64,000 nucleotides of DNA from Limnohabitans sp. (lineage in GTDB: Bacteria; Pseudomonadota; Gammaproteobacteria; Burkholderiales; Burkholderiaceae_C). Shown in pieces: positions 26,748 to 36,691 of the stretch. The position numbers were made by a program, and so were the translations under genes. The DNA lies in the NCBI RefSeq assembly GCF_017848645.1, contig NZ_JAFEIF010000036.1, positions 1-64,000 on the forward strand, given 5' to 3'. Numbering within the stretch: the stretch's first letter is position 1; every line of letters starts with the position of its first letter. A model generated the notes under the pieces. The model made no database searches. It saw only the letters and a program-made list of their open reading frames with translations, and was not told the origin of the DNA.

Positions 26748-27809
26748 TCACACGGTGGCGATGGGCGTGGCGGGCGAGCCAATGGCCCCGGGCAGCCGCA
26801 GCGGTGGCGCAGTCAGCAAAAAGCGGTGGCGGCCGTGCTCGCGCAGCCAGTTGGCCAAGGGCGTGAGGTGCCAGATCTCGCCCAGGTGCACGCCCAGCTT
26901 GAACAGACAATGCTCGTGCAAGGGCAAAGCCGCGCAGCTGCCGGGCCGGGGTGTGGCGGGCAAGCCCTCGACCGCGTAGTTGTCGGCGATCAGCGCCACC
27001 AGGCCCGTATCGGTGATCCACTGCAGCAGCCGCTCGTCGCGTCCTTCCAGCACGGCGCACGAGTTTTCCACCGCATGCGGGTTGGGTTGTTTGTTCATCT
27101 CCAGCAGCATCTGGGCAAAGCCCGTGTGCAGGCACACCATGTCGCCGGGCTCCACCACCACGCTGTCCTTGCGCATGATGTCCATCAGGAGGTCGTGACC
27201 CACCCGCACCCGTTCGCGGCCCAGGTGGGCATGCAGGTCGATCATCACGGCGCGGCCTTGCACGCAGCGCTCGGACATCTTCTCGATGCCCAAGGCTTTG
27301 GCAGAAGAGGTCGATTCGCGGGCGATCTCCGGAAAACCAAAAATGCCAGCCCCCGATCCACTGCTGGGCCCCACCACATCGGTGCCTGCGCGAAAGCCGT
27401 TGTAATACACCGGCTCGGGCACACCGTCGCCATTGGCGTCGAACATCGAGCCCACATGGGCCAGGCTGTCCCACTGGGTGCTGTACTGCAAGTGCATGAT
27501 CACCAGGTCGTCGCAGACCACATCGGTGCAAACCGGGTCGTCACACCACAGCTGGTAGTTCATGTTGGGCTTGTCGCCGCGCAAGGTGGGGCGCAACACA
27601 GGTGGCTGCCTGCGGGGGTTGAGCACGTTGCCGCCTGGGAAATCCAGCGGCAGGCTCAGGTTGAAGGTTTGCCCCGTGCGCACCTCTTGCATGCCTTGCA
27701 GCACTTTGTTGGGCGTCAAAAGGTTCATGCGACCGCATTGGTCATCGGGCCCGAAGTCGCCCCAGTTAGAGCCCGGCGGGCGGTGTTTCCAGCGGGGAGA
27801 AGAAGACAT
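26748..27809 (-). CDS. Cyclase family protein
   Basis: WGDFGPDDQCGRMNLLTPNKV...QWDSLAHVG...RAVMIDLHAHLG. Confidence 0.88.
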   Translation of the reverse strand: MSSSPRWKHRPPGSNWGDFGPDDQCGRMNLLTPNKVLQGMQEVRTGQTFNLSLPLDFPGGNVLNPRRQPPVLRPTLRGDKPNMNYQLWCDDPVCTDVVCDDLVIMHLQYSTQWDSLAHVGSMFDANGDGVPEPVYYNGFRAGTDVVGPSSGSGAGIFGFPEIARESTSSAKALGIEKMSERCVQGRAVMIDLHAHLGRERVRVGHDLLMDIMRKDSVVVEPGDMVCLHTGFAQMLLEMNKQPNPHAVENSCAVLEGRDERLLQWITDTGLVALIADNYAVEGLPATPRPGSCAALPLHEHCLFKLGVHLGEIWHLTPLANWLREHGRHRFLLTAPPLRLPGAIGSPATPIATV

Positions 27810-27946
27810 GCCAGACTCCTGTGATGACGGCCCAAGCACAAGATGCGTGCTGTGCGTGGCTCACATCTTGTGCGCTGGACGGCGCGCTTTGTGTCACCGA
27901 TCTGACTGCGAGCAGCTTGAATTCAACCAGGTCTGGTCTGGGTCGA

Positions 27947-28837
27947 TCACTGAAGGCCCTGGCCTTGGAACTCGCGCCACAGCAAATACAGGCCGCTGCC
28001 CACCACCACCACGGCGCCCAGCACCACGGCCACGTCGGGCACCTGGCCAAAGACCAGCCAGCCGAGCACGGTCATGTAAAGGATCTGCTGGTACAAAAAC
28101 GGCCCCAGTACCGCTGCCGAGGCATAGCGGTGCGCCACGGCCACAAAGTAGTGGCCAATGCCGCCACACAAACCTGCCAAGGCCATCACCGACCACTCCA
28201 GCAGCGTGGCCGGTTGTTGCCATTGCCACAGCGCCACGGGCGTGAGCACCAAGGTGGCCACCACCGCCGAGGTCAGCTGCGTCGTGGCCGGGTTTTCGCT
28301 GCTGGCCAGGTAGCGCGTCATCATGTTGAAGAGCGCGTACAAAATGGCATTGAGCGCCGAAAGCAAGATGGCCGGGTGAAAGCCTTGGCTGCCCGGGCGG
28401 ATGATGACCAGCACGCCGGCAAAGCCCACCGCAATGGCCAGCCAGCGCTTGGCGTCCAGCCGCTCGCCCAGCCACCAGGCCGACAGCAGGGCGATCAAAA
28501 CCGGCACGGAAAACTGCATGGCCCCGGTCTCGGCCAGCTGCAAATACTGCAAGGCCCAGAAGTTCAGGCCGGTCATGGCCGCCAGCATCAAGCCGCGCAG
28601 CAGCTGCAAACGCGGGTGCCGCCAGCGCAGCAAATCGCCTTTGACCGACGGGGCAAACACCGCGATGGAAAACAGCGAATGCGTGAGAAAGCGCATCCAC
28701 ACCACCTGCATCACCGGCAAGGTGAGCACCAGCCACTTGGCCGAAGCATCGAGCACCGCAAACATCAAGGTGGTGACCGTCACCAGCGCAATGCCGATGC
28801 GGCGGTGCCGGGCGCTGTCGCTGAAAAGCTGGCTCAT
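27947..28837 (-). CDS. EamA/DMT family transporter
   Basis: Ten-TM-like ORF with duplicated EamA domains (WWLGERLDAKRWLAIAVGFAGVLVIIRPG). Confidence 0.88.
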   Translation of the reverse strand: MSQLFSDSARHRRIGIALVTVTTLMFAVLDASAKWLVLTLPVMQVVWMRFLTHSLFSIAVFAPSVKGDLLRWRHPRLQLLRGLMLAAMTGLNFWALQYLQLAETGAMQFSVPVLIALLSAWWLGERLDAKRWLAIAVGFAGVLVIIRPGSQGFHPAILLSALNAILYALFNMMTRYLASSENPATTQLTSAVVATLVLTPVALWQWQQPATLLEWSVMALAGLCGGIGHYFVAVAHRYASAAVLGPFLYQQILYMTVLGWLVFGQVPDVAVVLGAVVVVGSGLYLLWREFQGQGLQ

Positions 28838-28861
28838 GGGCTGGGTCAGATGCCGCCGGGC

Positions 28862-29629
28862 TCAGCGTTTGGGCGGTGTCTCCAGCCCGCCCGTGTAAAA
28901 GCGGTTGAAGGTGGGGGAGATGACCAATTCGTTGATGCAGGTGCGAGCGGGCATCTGCGCCACAAACAGGATGGCCTGGCCCATGTCCTCGGTCTGCACC
29001 ATCAATTCGCGTTGCTCGGCAGACGGCGGCACGGGCCGCTTGTCCAGAATGGGCGTGGCCACTTCGCCGGGCAAGAGGGACGTGGCGCGGATGCCGTGTG
29101 TGCATTCCTCCATGTTGATGGACTCGGTCAGGGCCAGCACGGCTCGTTTGGTGGCGTTGTAGGCCGGGCCAGTGAGCTTGGATGCGTAAAGACCCGCCCA
29201 AGACGACACGTTGATGATCAAGCCGCTTTGCTGCTGGCGCATGGCGGGCAGAACCGCGTGCACGCAATAAAACAGGCCCGACAGGTTGATGGCCACCACA
29301 TCGTCCCAAGCCTCGGGCGTGACCACGTCGAAATTGCGTTGCGTGGCATTGGTGCCCGCGCTGGTCACGAGGATGTTGATGCGCCCATGCCGGTCCAGAA
29401 TCTGCTGCGCGGCCGCCTTGACGGCGTGCTTGTCGGCCACGTCCAGCAGCAGGGCCTCGGCACTGCCCAGGGCTTGCAGCGCCGCCAAAGCGCTGGCGTT
29501 GGTGGCGGCGTTGCGGCCCGAGATCACCACATGGGCCCCGGCCTGGGCCAGCGCCATGGCGCCTGCGAGCCCAATGCCGCTGCCCCCGCCAGTGATCCAG
29601 GCGATTTGGCCTTTAAGGGATGGGGTCAT
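28862..29629 (-). CDS. SDR family oxidoreductase
   Basis: TGGGSGIGLAGAMALAQAGAHVVISGR; YNATKRAV active-site motif; start reassigned to MTPSLKGQ. Confidence 0.92.
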   Translation of the reverse strand: MTPSLKGQIAWITGGGSGIGLAGAMALAQAGAHVVISGRNAATNASALAALQALGSAEALLLDVADKHAVKAAAQQILDRHGRINILVTSAGTNATQRNFDVVTPEAWDDVVAINLSGLFYCVHAVLPAMRQQQSGLIINVSSWAGLYASKLTGPAYNATKRAVLALTESINMEECTHGIRATSLLPGEVATPILDKRPVPPSAEQRELMVQTEDMGQAILFVAQMPARTCINELVISPTFNRFYTGGLETPPKR

Positions 29630-29841
29630 GGAGGGCTCCTGTTCAAGTGCTGGATGGGGACTGCCCGAGTGGGCCAATGCGGCCCATGGGGCACGCCGTG
29701 CCTGTATTTAAGCAGCCTTTGCGGGCTGGCCTGCTGCTCAGGTGACAAGGGGTGGTCAAGCGGGTAGGGCCCATTGTCCTGAACCGGCCCTCGATCCGGC
29801 CCGGGTATGAACATTCAGTTTGCGTATGATCCACGTTCCGA

Positions 29842-30309
29842 ATGGATGGACAGAACATGAGCAATTTTGCAGCCCAGTTGAAAACCGAGATTTCTCGCAT
29901 CGCCAAAAAAGAATCGCGCACACAAGCGGCGGTTCTGAAAAAGGCCCAAACCACCCACCGCGCCGAGATCGCTGATCTCAAAAGGCGCATCGCCAGCCTG
30001 GAAGCGGTGGTTCGCCGCTTGGGCAAAACAGCCGCTCGGCCCATCGCGCCCCCTCAAGAAGAGGACGAGGCCCAGGGCCTGCGTTTTCGGGCCGATGGCT
30101 TTGCGTCCTTGCGCAAGAAATGGGGTTTGTCGGCGGCGCAGATGGCCTTGTTGCTGGGGGTGTCCAACCAGTCCGTCTACCACTGGGAGACGGGCAAGTC
30201 CAAGCCCCGCGCGGCGCAGCTCCAGGCCATCGCGGCCGTACGCAAGCTGGGTAAAAAAGAGGTGGCGGCGCGGCTGGCGCAGCACGCCACTGAGCCGGCC
30301 GAGGCTTGA
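29842..30309 (+). CDS. Coiled-coil plus XRE-type helix-turn-helix regulator
   Basis: N-terminal charged helical region, C-terminal LRKKWGLSAAQMALLLGVSNQSVYHWETGKSKPRAAQL. Confidence 0.8.
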   Translation: MDGQNMSNFAAQLKTEISRIAKKESRTQAAVLKKAQTTHRAEIADLKRRIASLEAVVRRLGKTAARPIAPPQEEDEAQGLRFRADGFASLRKKWGLSAAQMALLLGVSNQSVYHWETGKSKPRAAQLQAIAAVRKLGKKEVAARLAQHATEPAEA

Positions 30310-30418
30310 GGATTTGAGTCACCCAAGGGCTAGCCCTTATTGCCCCTGTTTGGGCTTCTGATCAAAATGAGTTGCATGCTGGGCATGGCCCGTGTCTCAT
30401 TTCATCCGGAGCAAATTC

Positions 30419-31417
30419 ATGGACTGGTTAGACCTATCGATCATGCGCCTGCGCGGTGTCGCGCAAGGCCGCACGCCTGAAACCCATTCACTCACGGAAG
30501 CCCTGCAGGGCAAATACCACTACACCATCGGCCCCTATTCAGACCCGGTGTTGAAGGTGCGGCCTGGCGACTGCATCGTGGTGGAAACCCGAGACGCTTT
30601 TGAGGGGGCCATCAAGACCGAGCAAGACCTGCCGTCTCGTGTGTTGACCATGCCCTTTGTCAACCCGCAAAACGGCCCCATCATGGTCGAAGGAGCGGAA
30701 AAGGGCGACGTCATCGCGGTGCACATCAAGTCCATCCGCCCGCGTGGCCCCAACCCCCGAGGCACCTGCTGCATGATCCCGCAGTTTGGTGCCCTCAGCG
30801 GTACATCCTTGACCGCTTTGCTCTCCGATTCATTGCCTGAAATCGTCCGCAAAATCGATGTCGATGAAGACGGTGTGTATTGGAGCAAACGCGTCACCTT
30901 GCCCTACAAACCGCACATTGGCACCTTGAGTTGCTCGCCCGAGATCGACTCCATCAACACCCTCACACCCGATGCCCACGGCGGCAACATGGACCTGCCC
31001 GACATGGGGCCGGGCAGCATCACTTATTTGCCGGTGCAAACAGCGGGCGGCAGGCTCTTCATTGGCGATGCCCATGCCTGCCAGGGCGATGGTGAGGTGT
31101 GTGGCACGGCTGTGGAGTTTGCCAGCACCACCACCATCGAGGTGGACCTGATCAAGGGCTGGCAAATCGATTGGCCACGGCTGGAAAACGAAGCCGTCAT
31201 CATGGCCATTGGCAGTGCACGGCCGCTCGAAGATGCCACCCGCATCGCTTACCGCGAGTTGGTGTTGTGGATGGAGGCTGAATATGGCTACGACCGCTGG
31301 GACGCCTACATGATGCTCAGCCAATGTGGTCAGGTTCGGCTGGGCAATTTTGTCGACCCCAAATACACCGTGGGTGCGGCCATCACCAAAAAATACCTCG
31401 CGCCTGAGGGCGTTTGA
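30419..31417 (+). CDS. Acetamidase/formamidase family protein
   Basis: NPQNGPIMVEGAEKGDVIAVHIKSI; HGGNMDLPDMGPGSITYLPVQTAGGRLFIGDAHACQGDGEVCGTAVE. Confidence 0.93.
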   Translation: MDWLDLSIMRLRGVAQGRTPETHSLTEALQGKYHYTIGPYSDPVLKVRPGDCIVVETRDAFEGAIKTEQDLPSRVLTMPFVNPQNGPIMVEGAEKGDVIAVHIKSIRPRGPNPRGTCCMIPQFGALSGTSLTALLSDSLPEIVRKIDVDEDGVYWSKRVTLPYKPHIGTLSCSPEIDSINTLTPDAHGGNMDLPDMGPGSITYLPVQTAGGRLFIGDAHACQGDGEVCGTAVEFASTTTIEVDLIKGWQIDWPRLENEAVIMAIGSARPLEDATRIAYRELVLWMEAEYGYDRWDAYMMLSQCGQVRLGNFVDPKYTVGAAITKKYLAPEGV

Positions 31418-31473
31418 GCGCCATCAACACAGCGCGTTGTGCTGCCAATTTTTTCAACTGAAAGGGGAACCCC

Positions 31474-32235
31474 ATGGATTTAGGACTCAAAGGCCGCACC
31501 GCTTTGATCACGGGCGGCACCAAAGGCATTGGCCAAGCCATTGCACAAACCTTGGCCGCCGATGGCGCGCACGTGGCCATTTGTGCCCGCAATGCAGCCG
31601 AGGTGGAGCAAAGCGTTCAAGAGTTGGCCCGCCATGGCGTCAAGGCCTTTGGCCGCGCTGTGGATGTGGGCGATGGCGCAGCTTTGCAAGCCTGGGTGAC
31701 GGATGCGGCCGCCGCTTTGGGCGGCATCGACATTGTGGTGGCCAACGTCAGTGCCCTGGCCATCAGCAACGATGAGAACGGTTGGCAACAAGGCTTTCAG
31801 GTGGACATGATGGGCACGGTGCGCTTGGTCAATGCCGCCATGCCTTTTTTGGAGAAAAGCAGCCACGCCTCCATCGTCACCATCTCCAGTGTTTCAGGTC
31901 GGGAGATCGATTTTGCGGCGGGCCCTTACGGCGCTTTCAAGGCCGCCATCGTGCACTACACCCAAGGTCTGGCTTACCACTTGGCGGGCAAGCACATCCG
32001 CGCCAACAGCGTATCGCCAGGCAACACCTATTTCGCGGGCGGTGTGTGGAATCAGATCGAGGTGGGCAACCCTGAGCTGTTCAAACAAGCTTTGGCCATG
32101 AACCCGACAGGCCGCATGGCCACGCCCCAGGAAATCGCCAATGCCGTGGCTTTCCTGGCCAGCCCGGCGGCCAGTTTTGTGACGGGCACCAACTTGGTGG
32201 TGGATGGTGCCTTGACCAAAGGCGTTCAGTTGTGA
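31474..32235 (+). CDS. SDR family oxidoreductase
   Basis: LITGGTKGIGQAIAQTLAADGAHVAICARN; YGAFKAAIVHYTQGLAYHLAGKHIRANSVSPG. Confidence 0.92.
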   Translation: MDLGLKGRTALITGGTKGIGQAIAQTLAADGAHVAICARNAAEVEQSVQELARHGVKAFGRAVDVGDGAALQAWVTDAAAALGGIDIVVANVSALAISNDENGWQQGFQVDMMGTVRLVNAAMPFLEKSSHASIVTISSVSGREIDFAAGPYGAFKAAIVHYTQGLAYHLAGKHIRANSVSPGNTYFAGGVWNQIEVGNPELFKQALAMNPTGRMATPQEIANAVAFLASPAASFVTGTNLVVDGALTKGVQL

Positions 32236-32336
32236 ATGCGGGCTTGGGCTGACGGGCGGCCCAAGCCTTTCAGGCTCTTACAATATGGTCCTTGGGCTGA
32301 GGGCCTGCAACTTCTGGCCTGCAAGACCGCGCGTTT

Positions 32337-33377
32337 TCAGTGACGCCCTTCGTTTTGGTTGTAGCGCATGATGCGCCCGTGTCGGCCTTCTTTGTCGCGC
32401 TCGATGTCGTAGCAGTCGCCAGCAGGTCCGGTGCGCCGTGCCAGCAAGGGGGTCAAAAGGGCGTGGTCCTGCGCATCGAGGCGCAAGGCTTCAATGCGTT
32501 GCGTGGCTGGCAGGTGGCGCGTTGAGGTGAAGCCCATGATGGCGCTGCCCACTTGGGGGCGGTCAATCACCCAGCGCGTGGCCACATCACCCAGGCCCAC
32601 ACCATGGCGCGTGGCGATGGCCTGCAAGGCTTGCAGCAGTTCCTGAAACAGGTCCCAGCCGCCAAAATCTTCGATGATCAGTTTGTACTTGGTGTGTGAG
32701 CGGTTGGCCAGAGGCTCCGTGGGCTCGGCTTGGTTCAGCCAGGCATCGCTGAGCAGGCCGCCAGCCAAGGTGCCGTAGCACAGCAGTTGCAGACCGCGCT
32801 CCTTGCACAGCGCGACCAGGCCTTGGTCGGGGCGGCTGTCCAGCAAGGAGTACTGCACTTGCGTGCTGACCAGCGGAATGCCCGCGTCCAGGATTTCGCG
32901 GGTCACGGCGGTGTTGAAGTTGGTCAGACCCAGGTGCGCGATTTTGCCTTCGCGGCGCAGATCGCTCAGGATGCCCAAGGCTTCGACATAGCCCGGTTGG
33001 GCCAGGTTCCACCAGTGAAACTGCACCAGGTCCAGCTGCGCCACGCCCAGGCGTTCCAGTGAACGGTCGATGATTCCGGTGAGGTAGGCGCGGTCGCAAG
33101 ATGTCAGCCGGTCGTAGTCGGGCACACATTTGGTGTGTACCTGAAGCTGGGTTGCCAGTGCGGGGTGTTCGCGCCGAAACCGGCCAATCAAGGCTTCCAC
33201 GCCGATGTAGTGGTCAGCGCAGTCAAAGGTGGTGAGACCGGCCTCTACGAAGGCGGCCATGTCTCGCACGGCTTGCGCCTGATTGACCTCACCGTGGCCG
33301 CCCGCCAGGTGCCAGCAGCCTTTGATCAGTCGGGACGCACGGTAATTCGGTGCCAGCTCGGTGGTGGAAATGCTCAT
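32337..33377 (-). CDS. Aldo/keto reductase
   Basis: AAFVEAGLTTFDCADHYIGVEALIG; LDLVQFHWW; IAHLGLTNF; start reassigned to MSISTTELAP. Confidence 0.88.
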   Translation of the reverse strand: MSISTTELAPNYRASRLIKGCWHLAGGHGEVNQAQAVRDMAAFVEAGLTTFDCADHYIGVEALIGRFRREHPALATQLQVHTKCVPDYDRLTSCDRAYLTGIIDRSLERLGVAQLDLVQFHWWNLAQPGYVEALGILSDLRREGKIAHLGLTNFNTAVTREILDAGIPLVSTQVQYSLLDSRPDQGLVALCKERGLQLLCYGTLAGGLLSDAWLNQAEPTEPLANRSHTKYKLIIEDFGGWDLFQELLQALQAIATRHGVGLGDVATRWVIDRPQVGSAIMGFTSTRHLPATQRIEALRLDAQDHALLTPLLARRTGPAGDCYDIERDKEGRHGRIMRYNQNEGRH

Positions 33378-33745
33378 GGGGTTTTGTCGGGGTCGTGTGA
33401 AGGGTTGGCCAAAGGCTCTGCGGTGACGGCCGCGTGGTTGAACGACCGAGTGCCGCAGCGCTTGATGACAAAGCGGGCCTTGCAATTCGGATCGGGGCAG
33501 GCCACGCGGGCGTCTGTGCTCATCCAGTCGTTGGGGTGGCAGGGGCGTTGCTTGGCAGGCAGGATGGGCAGCAGCGCCGCCAGGGTGTAGATGGACCAGC
33601 TTTGCCCCGGCGGAAAATGCAGCTGCTCACCATGCAGCTCGAAGTGGTCGCCGGCTTTGGCCTTGCACCAGCAAGGACCATCGCCTTCCCACTCCACCCG
33701 CAGGTCGAACAATTCAAATTGGTCGTTGCCTGCGGGCGGGCTCAT
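33374..33745 (-). CDS. Small Cys-containing protein resembling the TIGR04076 family
   Basis: CWCKAKAGDHFELHG...CPDPNCKARFVIKR; start reassigned to MSPPAGNDQF, overlapping the dctP stop. Confidence 0.6.
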   Translation of the reverse strand: MSPPAGNDQFELFDLRVEWEGDGPCWCKAKAGDHFELHGEQLHFPPGQSWSIYTLAALLPILPAKQRPCHPNDWMSTDARVACPDPNCKARFVIKRCGTRSFNHAAVTAEPLANPSHDPDKTP

Positions 33746-34782
33746 TTGGTCACGCCCAACTCGCGCGACACGCTGGTGATGAGGCCACGGTACTCGTCCA
33801 GCGCTTGTTTGGCGGCAGGCGATTTCTTGCCAGCCTCTGCCAGCCATTCGTCCTGCACAAAAGCCAGCTTGGTGCGCAGCTCTTGCAGCAGGGGGCCTTG
33901 CACGGGTGTCACCTTGACCCCGGCAGCGGCCAGTTGGCGGTCGGCGTCGTCTTCCTTGGCCTGCCAGACGGTGGCAAAGCGGCGAACCATGGCCTCACCC
34001 GAGAGCTTTTCAATGGCTGCGCGGTCGCGCGCCTCCAGTGCTGCCCACTTCGCGGCGTTCACCACCACGAACTGGCTGGAATGCGCAAAACCGCCCGGCA
34101 CATACGACGCCGTGGGCATGTGCTGGGTCATCTTGAAGGCCACCACGGTTTCCTTTTGCTGGAACATGCCCTGGATCACGCCTCGCGAGATTTGCTCGTA
34201 AGCTTCGGACAGCGGCGAAGAGATGGGCGTCATGCCGAGCGAGCGGGTGATTTTTTCGACCGTGGTGCCGGGCACACGGATCTTGATGCCACTGACCGCG
34301 TTCATGGAGGTCAAGGCATTGGCCTTGGTGAACAGCTGGTAGGAGCCATTGGTCCAAAGACCCAGCAGCACCGTGCCCTCGTGTTCGTTGGCTTGTGCAA
34401 AGTGCTTTTGGTAGGTGCGCCAGTAAGCCAGCGAGTTGACCACCGCGTGGTCGGTCGTGAAAGGCAGCTCGCCCATTTCGGTGAACTTGAAACGGTTGGG
34501 CGTGTAGGCATGCACGCTGAATGCAATGTCGGCCACGCCGTTTTTGACCAAGTCAAAGTGAGCTGGCGGCGCACCCAGTGCGGGCAGCACCTGAATCTTG
34601 ACCCGCCCTTCGGTGGCCTTTTCGACATCGGCGGCCCAGGGCTGGATCATTTCGGTGACCACGTGGTGGGTCGGTGGCAGCCAGTTGGAAAAGCGCCAGA
34701 CGGTTTGGGCTTGCGCTGCCAGGGCGAGACTGCCCAGCGCAGTGATGAGCAAGGACTGGCGCAGAAAACGAGGGGTGACCAT
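33742..34782 (-). CDS. dctP: TRAP transporter substrate-binding protein, DctP family
   Basis: Signal peptide; WLPPTHHVVTEMIQPWAADVEKATEGRVKIQV; GIKIRVPGTTVEKITRSLGMTPI; start reassigned. Confidence 0.93.
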   Translation of the reverse strand: MVTPRFLRQSLLITALGSLALAAQAQTVWRFSNWLPPTHHVVTEMIQPWAADVEKATEGRVKIQVLPALGAPPAHFDLVKNGVADIAFSVHAYTPNRFKFTEMGELPFTTDHAVVNSLAYWRTYQKHFAQANEHEGTVLLGLWTNGSYQLFTKANALTSMNAVSGIKIRVPGTTVEKITRSLGMTPISSPLSEAYEQISRGVIQGMFQQKETVVAFKMTQHMPTASYVPGGFAHSSQFVVVNAAKWAALEARDRAAIEKLSGEAMVRRFATVWQAKEDDADRQLAAAGVKVTPVQGPLLQELRTKLAFVQDEWLAEAGKKSPAAKQALDEYRGLITSVSRELGVTK

Positions 34783-34837
34783 GGGAAAGCTCCTTGGGTT
34801 GAGGGTGTTGGAGGGGACGAAGGATTTTTGAAAAGAA

Positions 34838-36127
34838 TCAGGTGATGGAGGGCAGCCACAGCGCAAGGGCGGGCACAGCGAGCAAGATGCCCAAGCGAAT
34901 CACGTCTGCCGCCACAAAGGCGCTGGCCCCGCGAAACACCACATTCAGCGGGACCGATGGAATCTGGCTGGCGAGCATGTACACGTTCATGCCCACGGGT
35001 GGGGTGATCAGTGCCACCTCGATGAGGGTGACGATCAGCACACCGAACCAGATCGGGTCGATGCCGTAGCTGACCACCAGGGGAAACACAATGGGCAGGG
35101 TCAGCAACAGCATGGACATGCTTTCCAAAAAGCAGCCCAGCACCAAATACATGGCACAAATGATGAGCAGGAACTGCATGGCCGACAGGTCCATGCCCTG
35201 AAACACGCCGCCCAACCAGGGCGTGAAGCCCGAGATGGTGATGTACTTGGACAAGACCAAAGCCCCGATCAGAATGAAAAACAAGCTGGTGGTGGTGACG
35301 GCGGTCTCGCGCAGCACCTGCACCAACATCTTGCGGGTCAGTCGCCCGCGTGCCAGCACAATCGCAAAGGCACCCGCAGCGCCGATGCCCGCCGCTTCAG
35401 TCGGGGTGAACCAGCCGCCGTAAAGCCCGCCAATCACCAGACCGAACAACAGGGCCACACTGCCGATGCCGCGCAAGGAATGCAGGCGTTCTGTCCAAGT
35501 GCTGCGCTCGCCTGCCGGGCCCGATTCGGGGTGACGCCAGGTGTAGACCATGACCGCGCCCACGTACAACAAGGCCCCCAACAGGCCGGGCAGCACACCG
35601 GCGATGAACAGCTTGCCGATGTCGGTCTGGGTCATGATGCCGTAGACCATGAGGGCCACGCTGGGCGGAATCATGATGCCCAAAGTCCCGGCCGAGGCGA
35701 TGCAGCCCGTGGCCAGCGCATCGCTGTAGCCGTAACGCTTCATCTCGGGGTAGGCCACACGCGTCATGGCCGCTGATGTGGCCAGGCTGCTGCCACAAAT
35801 GGCCGCAAAACCCGCGCAGGCCAGCACGGTGGCTATCGCCAGGCCGCCACGCAGATGCCCCACAAAACGGTAGGTGGCGCGGTACAACTCGCGCGAGATG
35901 TCCGCTTCGTTGATCAGGTTGCCCATCAGGATGAACAAAGGCACCACCGTGAGCGAATAGTTGTTGACGGTGCTGAAGGCCGTTTCACCGACCATGAACA
36001 AGGTGGGGCTCCAACCCAGGACACTCAGGCAGCCGACCACGCCCGTGACCAGCATGGCCACGGCAATGGGCACTTCGAGCGCAATCAGGGCCAGCATCAC
36101 GGCCAGTGCGATCAAGGTGGCGGTCAT
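34838..36127 (-). CDS. dctM: TRAP transporter large permease, DctM family
   Basis: FVLMGNLI-like segments, GIMIPPSVALMVYGIMTQTDIGKLFIAGVLPGL; start reassigned to MTATLIALAV. Confidence 0.95.
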   Translation of the reverse strand: MTATLIALAVMLALIALEVPIAVAMLVTGVVGCLSVLGWSPTLFMVGETAFSTVNNYSLTVVPLFILMGNLINEADISRELYRATYRFVGHLRGGLAIATVLACAGFAAICGSSLATSAAMTRVAYPEMKRYGYSDALATGCIASAGTLGIMIPPSVALMVYGIMTQTDIGKLFIAGVLPGLLGALLYVGAVMVYTWRHPESGPAGERSTWTERLHSLRGIGSVALLFGLVIGGLYGGWFTPTEAAGIGAAGAFAIVLARGRLTRKMLVQVLRETAVTTTSLFFILIGALVLSKYITISGFTPWLGGVFQGMDLSAMQFLLIICAMYLVLGCFLESMSMLLLTLPIVFPLVVSYGIDPIWFGVLIVTLIEVALITPPVGMNVYMLASQIPSVPLNVVFRGASAFVAADVIRLGILLAVPALALWLPSIT

Positions 36128-36621
36128 GGAGCGATCCCGACACGTCGCTTGGACCAAAAGACCATCACCGCAGAAAGCGCCATGCTCACCGCCCCAAATC
36201 CGGCCACCCACGACAAGGGCACTTCGATGTAGGGTGCCCGGTCACCCGCTGCGCCGACACGCAGCATGTATTGAAACAATGCCCAGGCCAGATAGGCCAA
36301 AGCCAGGCAGGACAGGATTTTGCGCAGTTCGCGCAGCACGCGCGCCAGGCCCTTTGGCGCACTTCGCCACATTTGCAAAATGCCAGCGCGCACATGGTCG
36401 TCCTGCGCGGTCACCAGGGGCAAGGTGGCATAGACCAGCAAGCCCATGAGCAAGGCCGTCAATTCGTAAGCCCCGGTGATGGGGCGGCCTGCGATGCGCA
36501 AAACCACATCCAGAAAGGCCACAGCGGCCATGGCCGCGAGCACCCATGAGGCCACATGGACAAACCACAAAGCGGGTCGCGGTGCTGCTGCGGGCAGGGG
36601 TTCGGATGGGGCTGATTTCAT
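36124..36621 (-). CDS. dctQ: TRAP transporter small permease, DctQ family
   Basis: Four-TM ORF, FLDVVLRIAGRPITGAYELTALLM; overlaps dctM by 4 bp. Confidence 0.93.
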   Translation of the reverse strand: MKSAPSEPLPAAAPRPALWFVHVASWVLAAMAAVAFLDVVLRIAGRPITGAYELTALLMGLLVYATLPLVTAQDDHVRAGILQMWRSAPKGLARVLRELRKILSCLALAYLAWALFQYMLRVGAAGDRAPYIEVPLSWVAGFGAVSMALSAVMVFWSKRRVGIAP

Positions 36622-36633
36622 GCGTTCACCATA

Positions 36634-36645
36634 ATGTGATCACAT
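36634..36645. promoter_or_regulatory. Candidate operator for the divergent GntR regulator
   Basis: Perfect 12-bp palindrome ATGTGATCACAT in the 70-bp gap between dctQ and gntR. Confidence 0.5.
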
Positions 36646-36691
36646 AATACGGCATGCCTCTTGAATAAAGCAAGCGTGGATATACTGCCCC

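Noticed and set aside
27821-29767. 648-aa plus-strand ORF opposite EamA and SDR genes
   Set aside because: His/Gln/Gly/Arg-rich translation without domain features; covers two clearly real minus-strand genes.
36634-36645. TGTGATCACA as a CRP site
   Set aside because: CRP half-sites TGTGA/TCACA need a 6-bp spacer; here there is none, so a GntR-type operator is more plausible.
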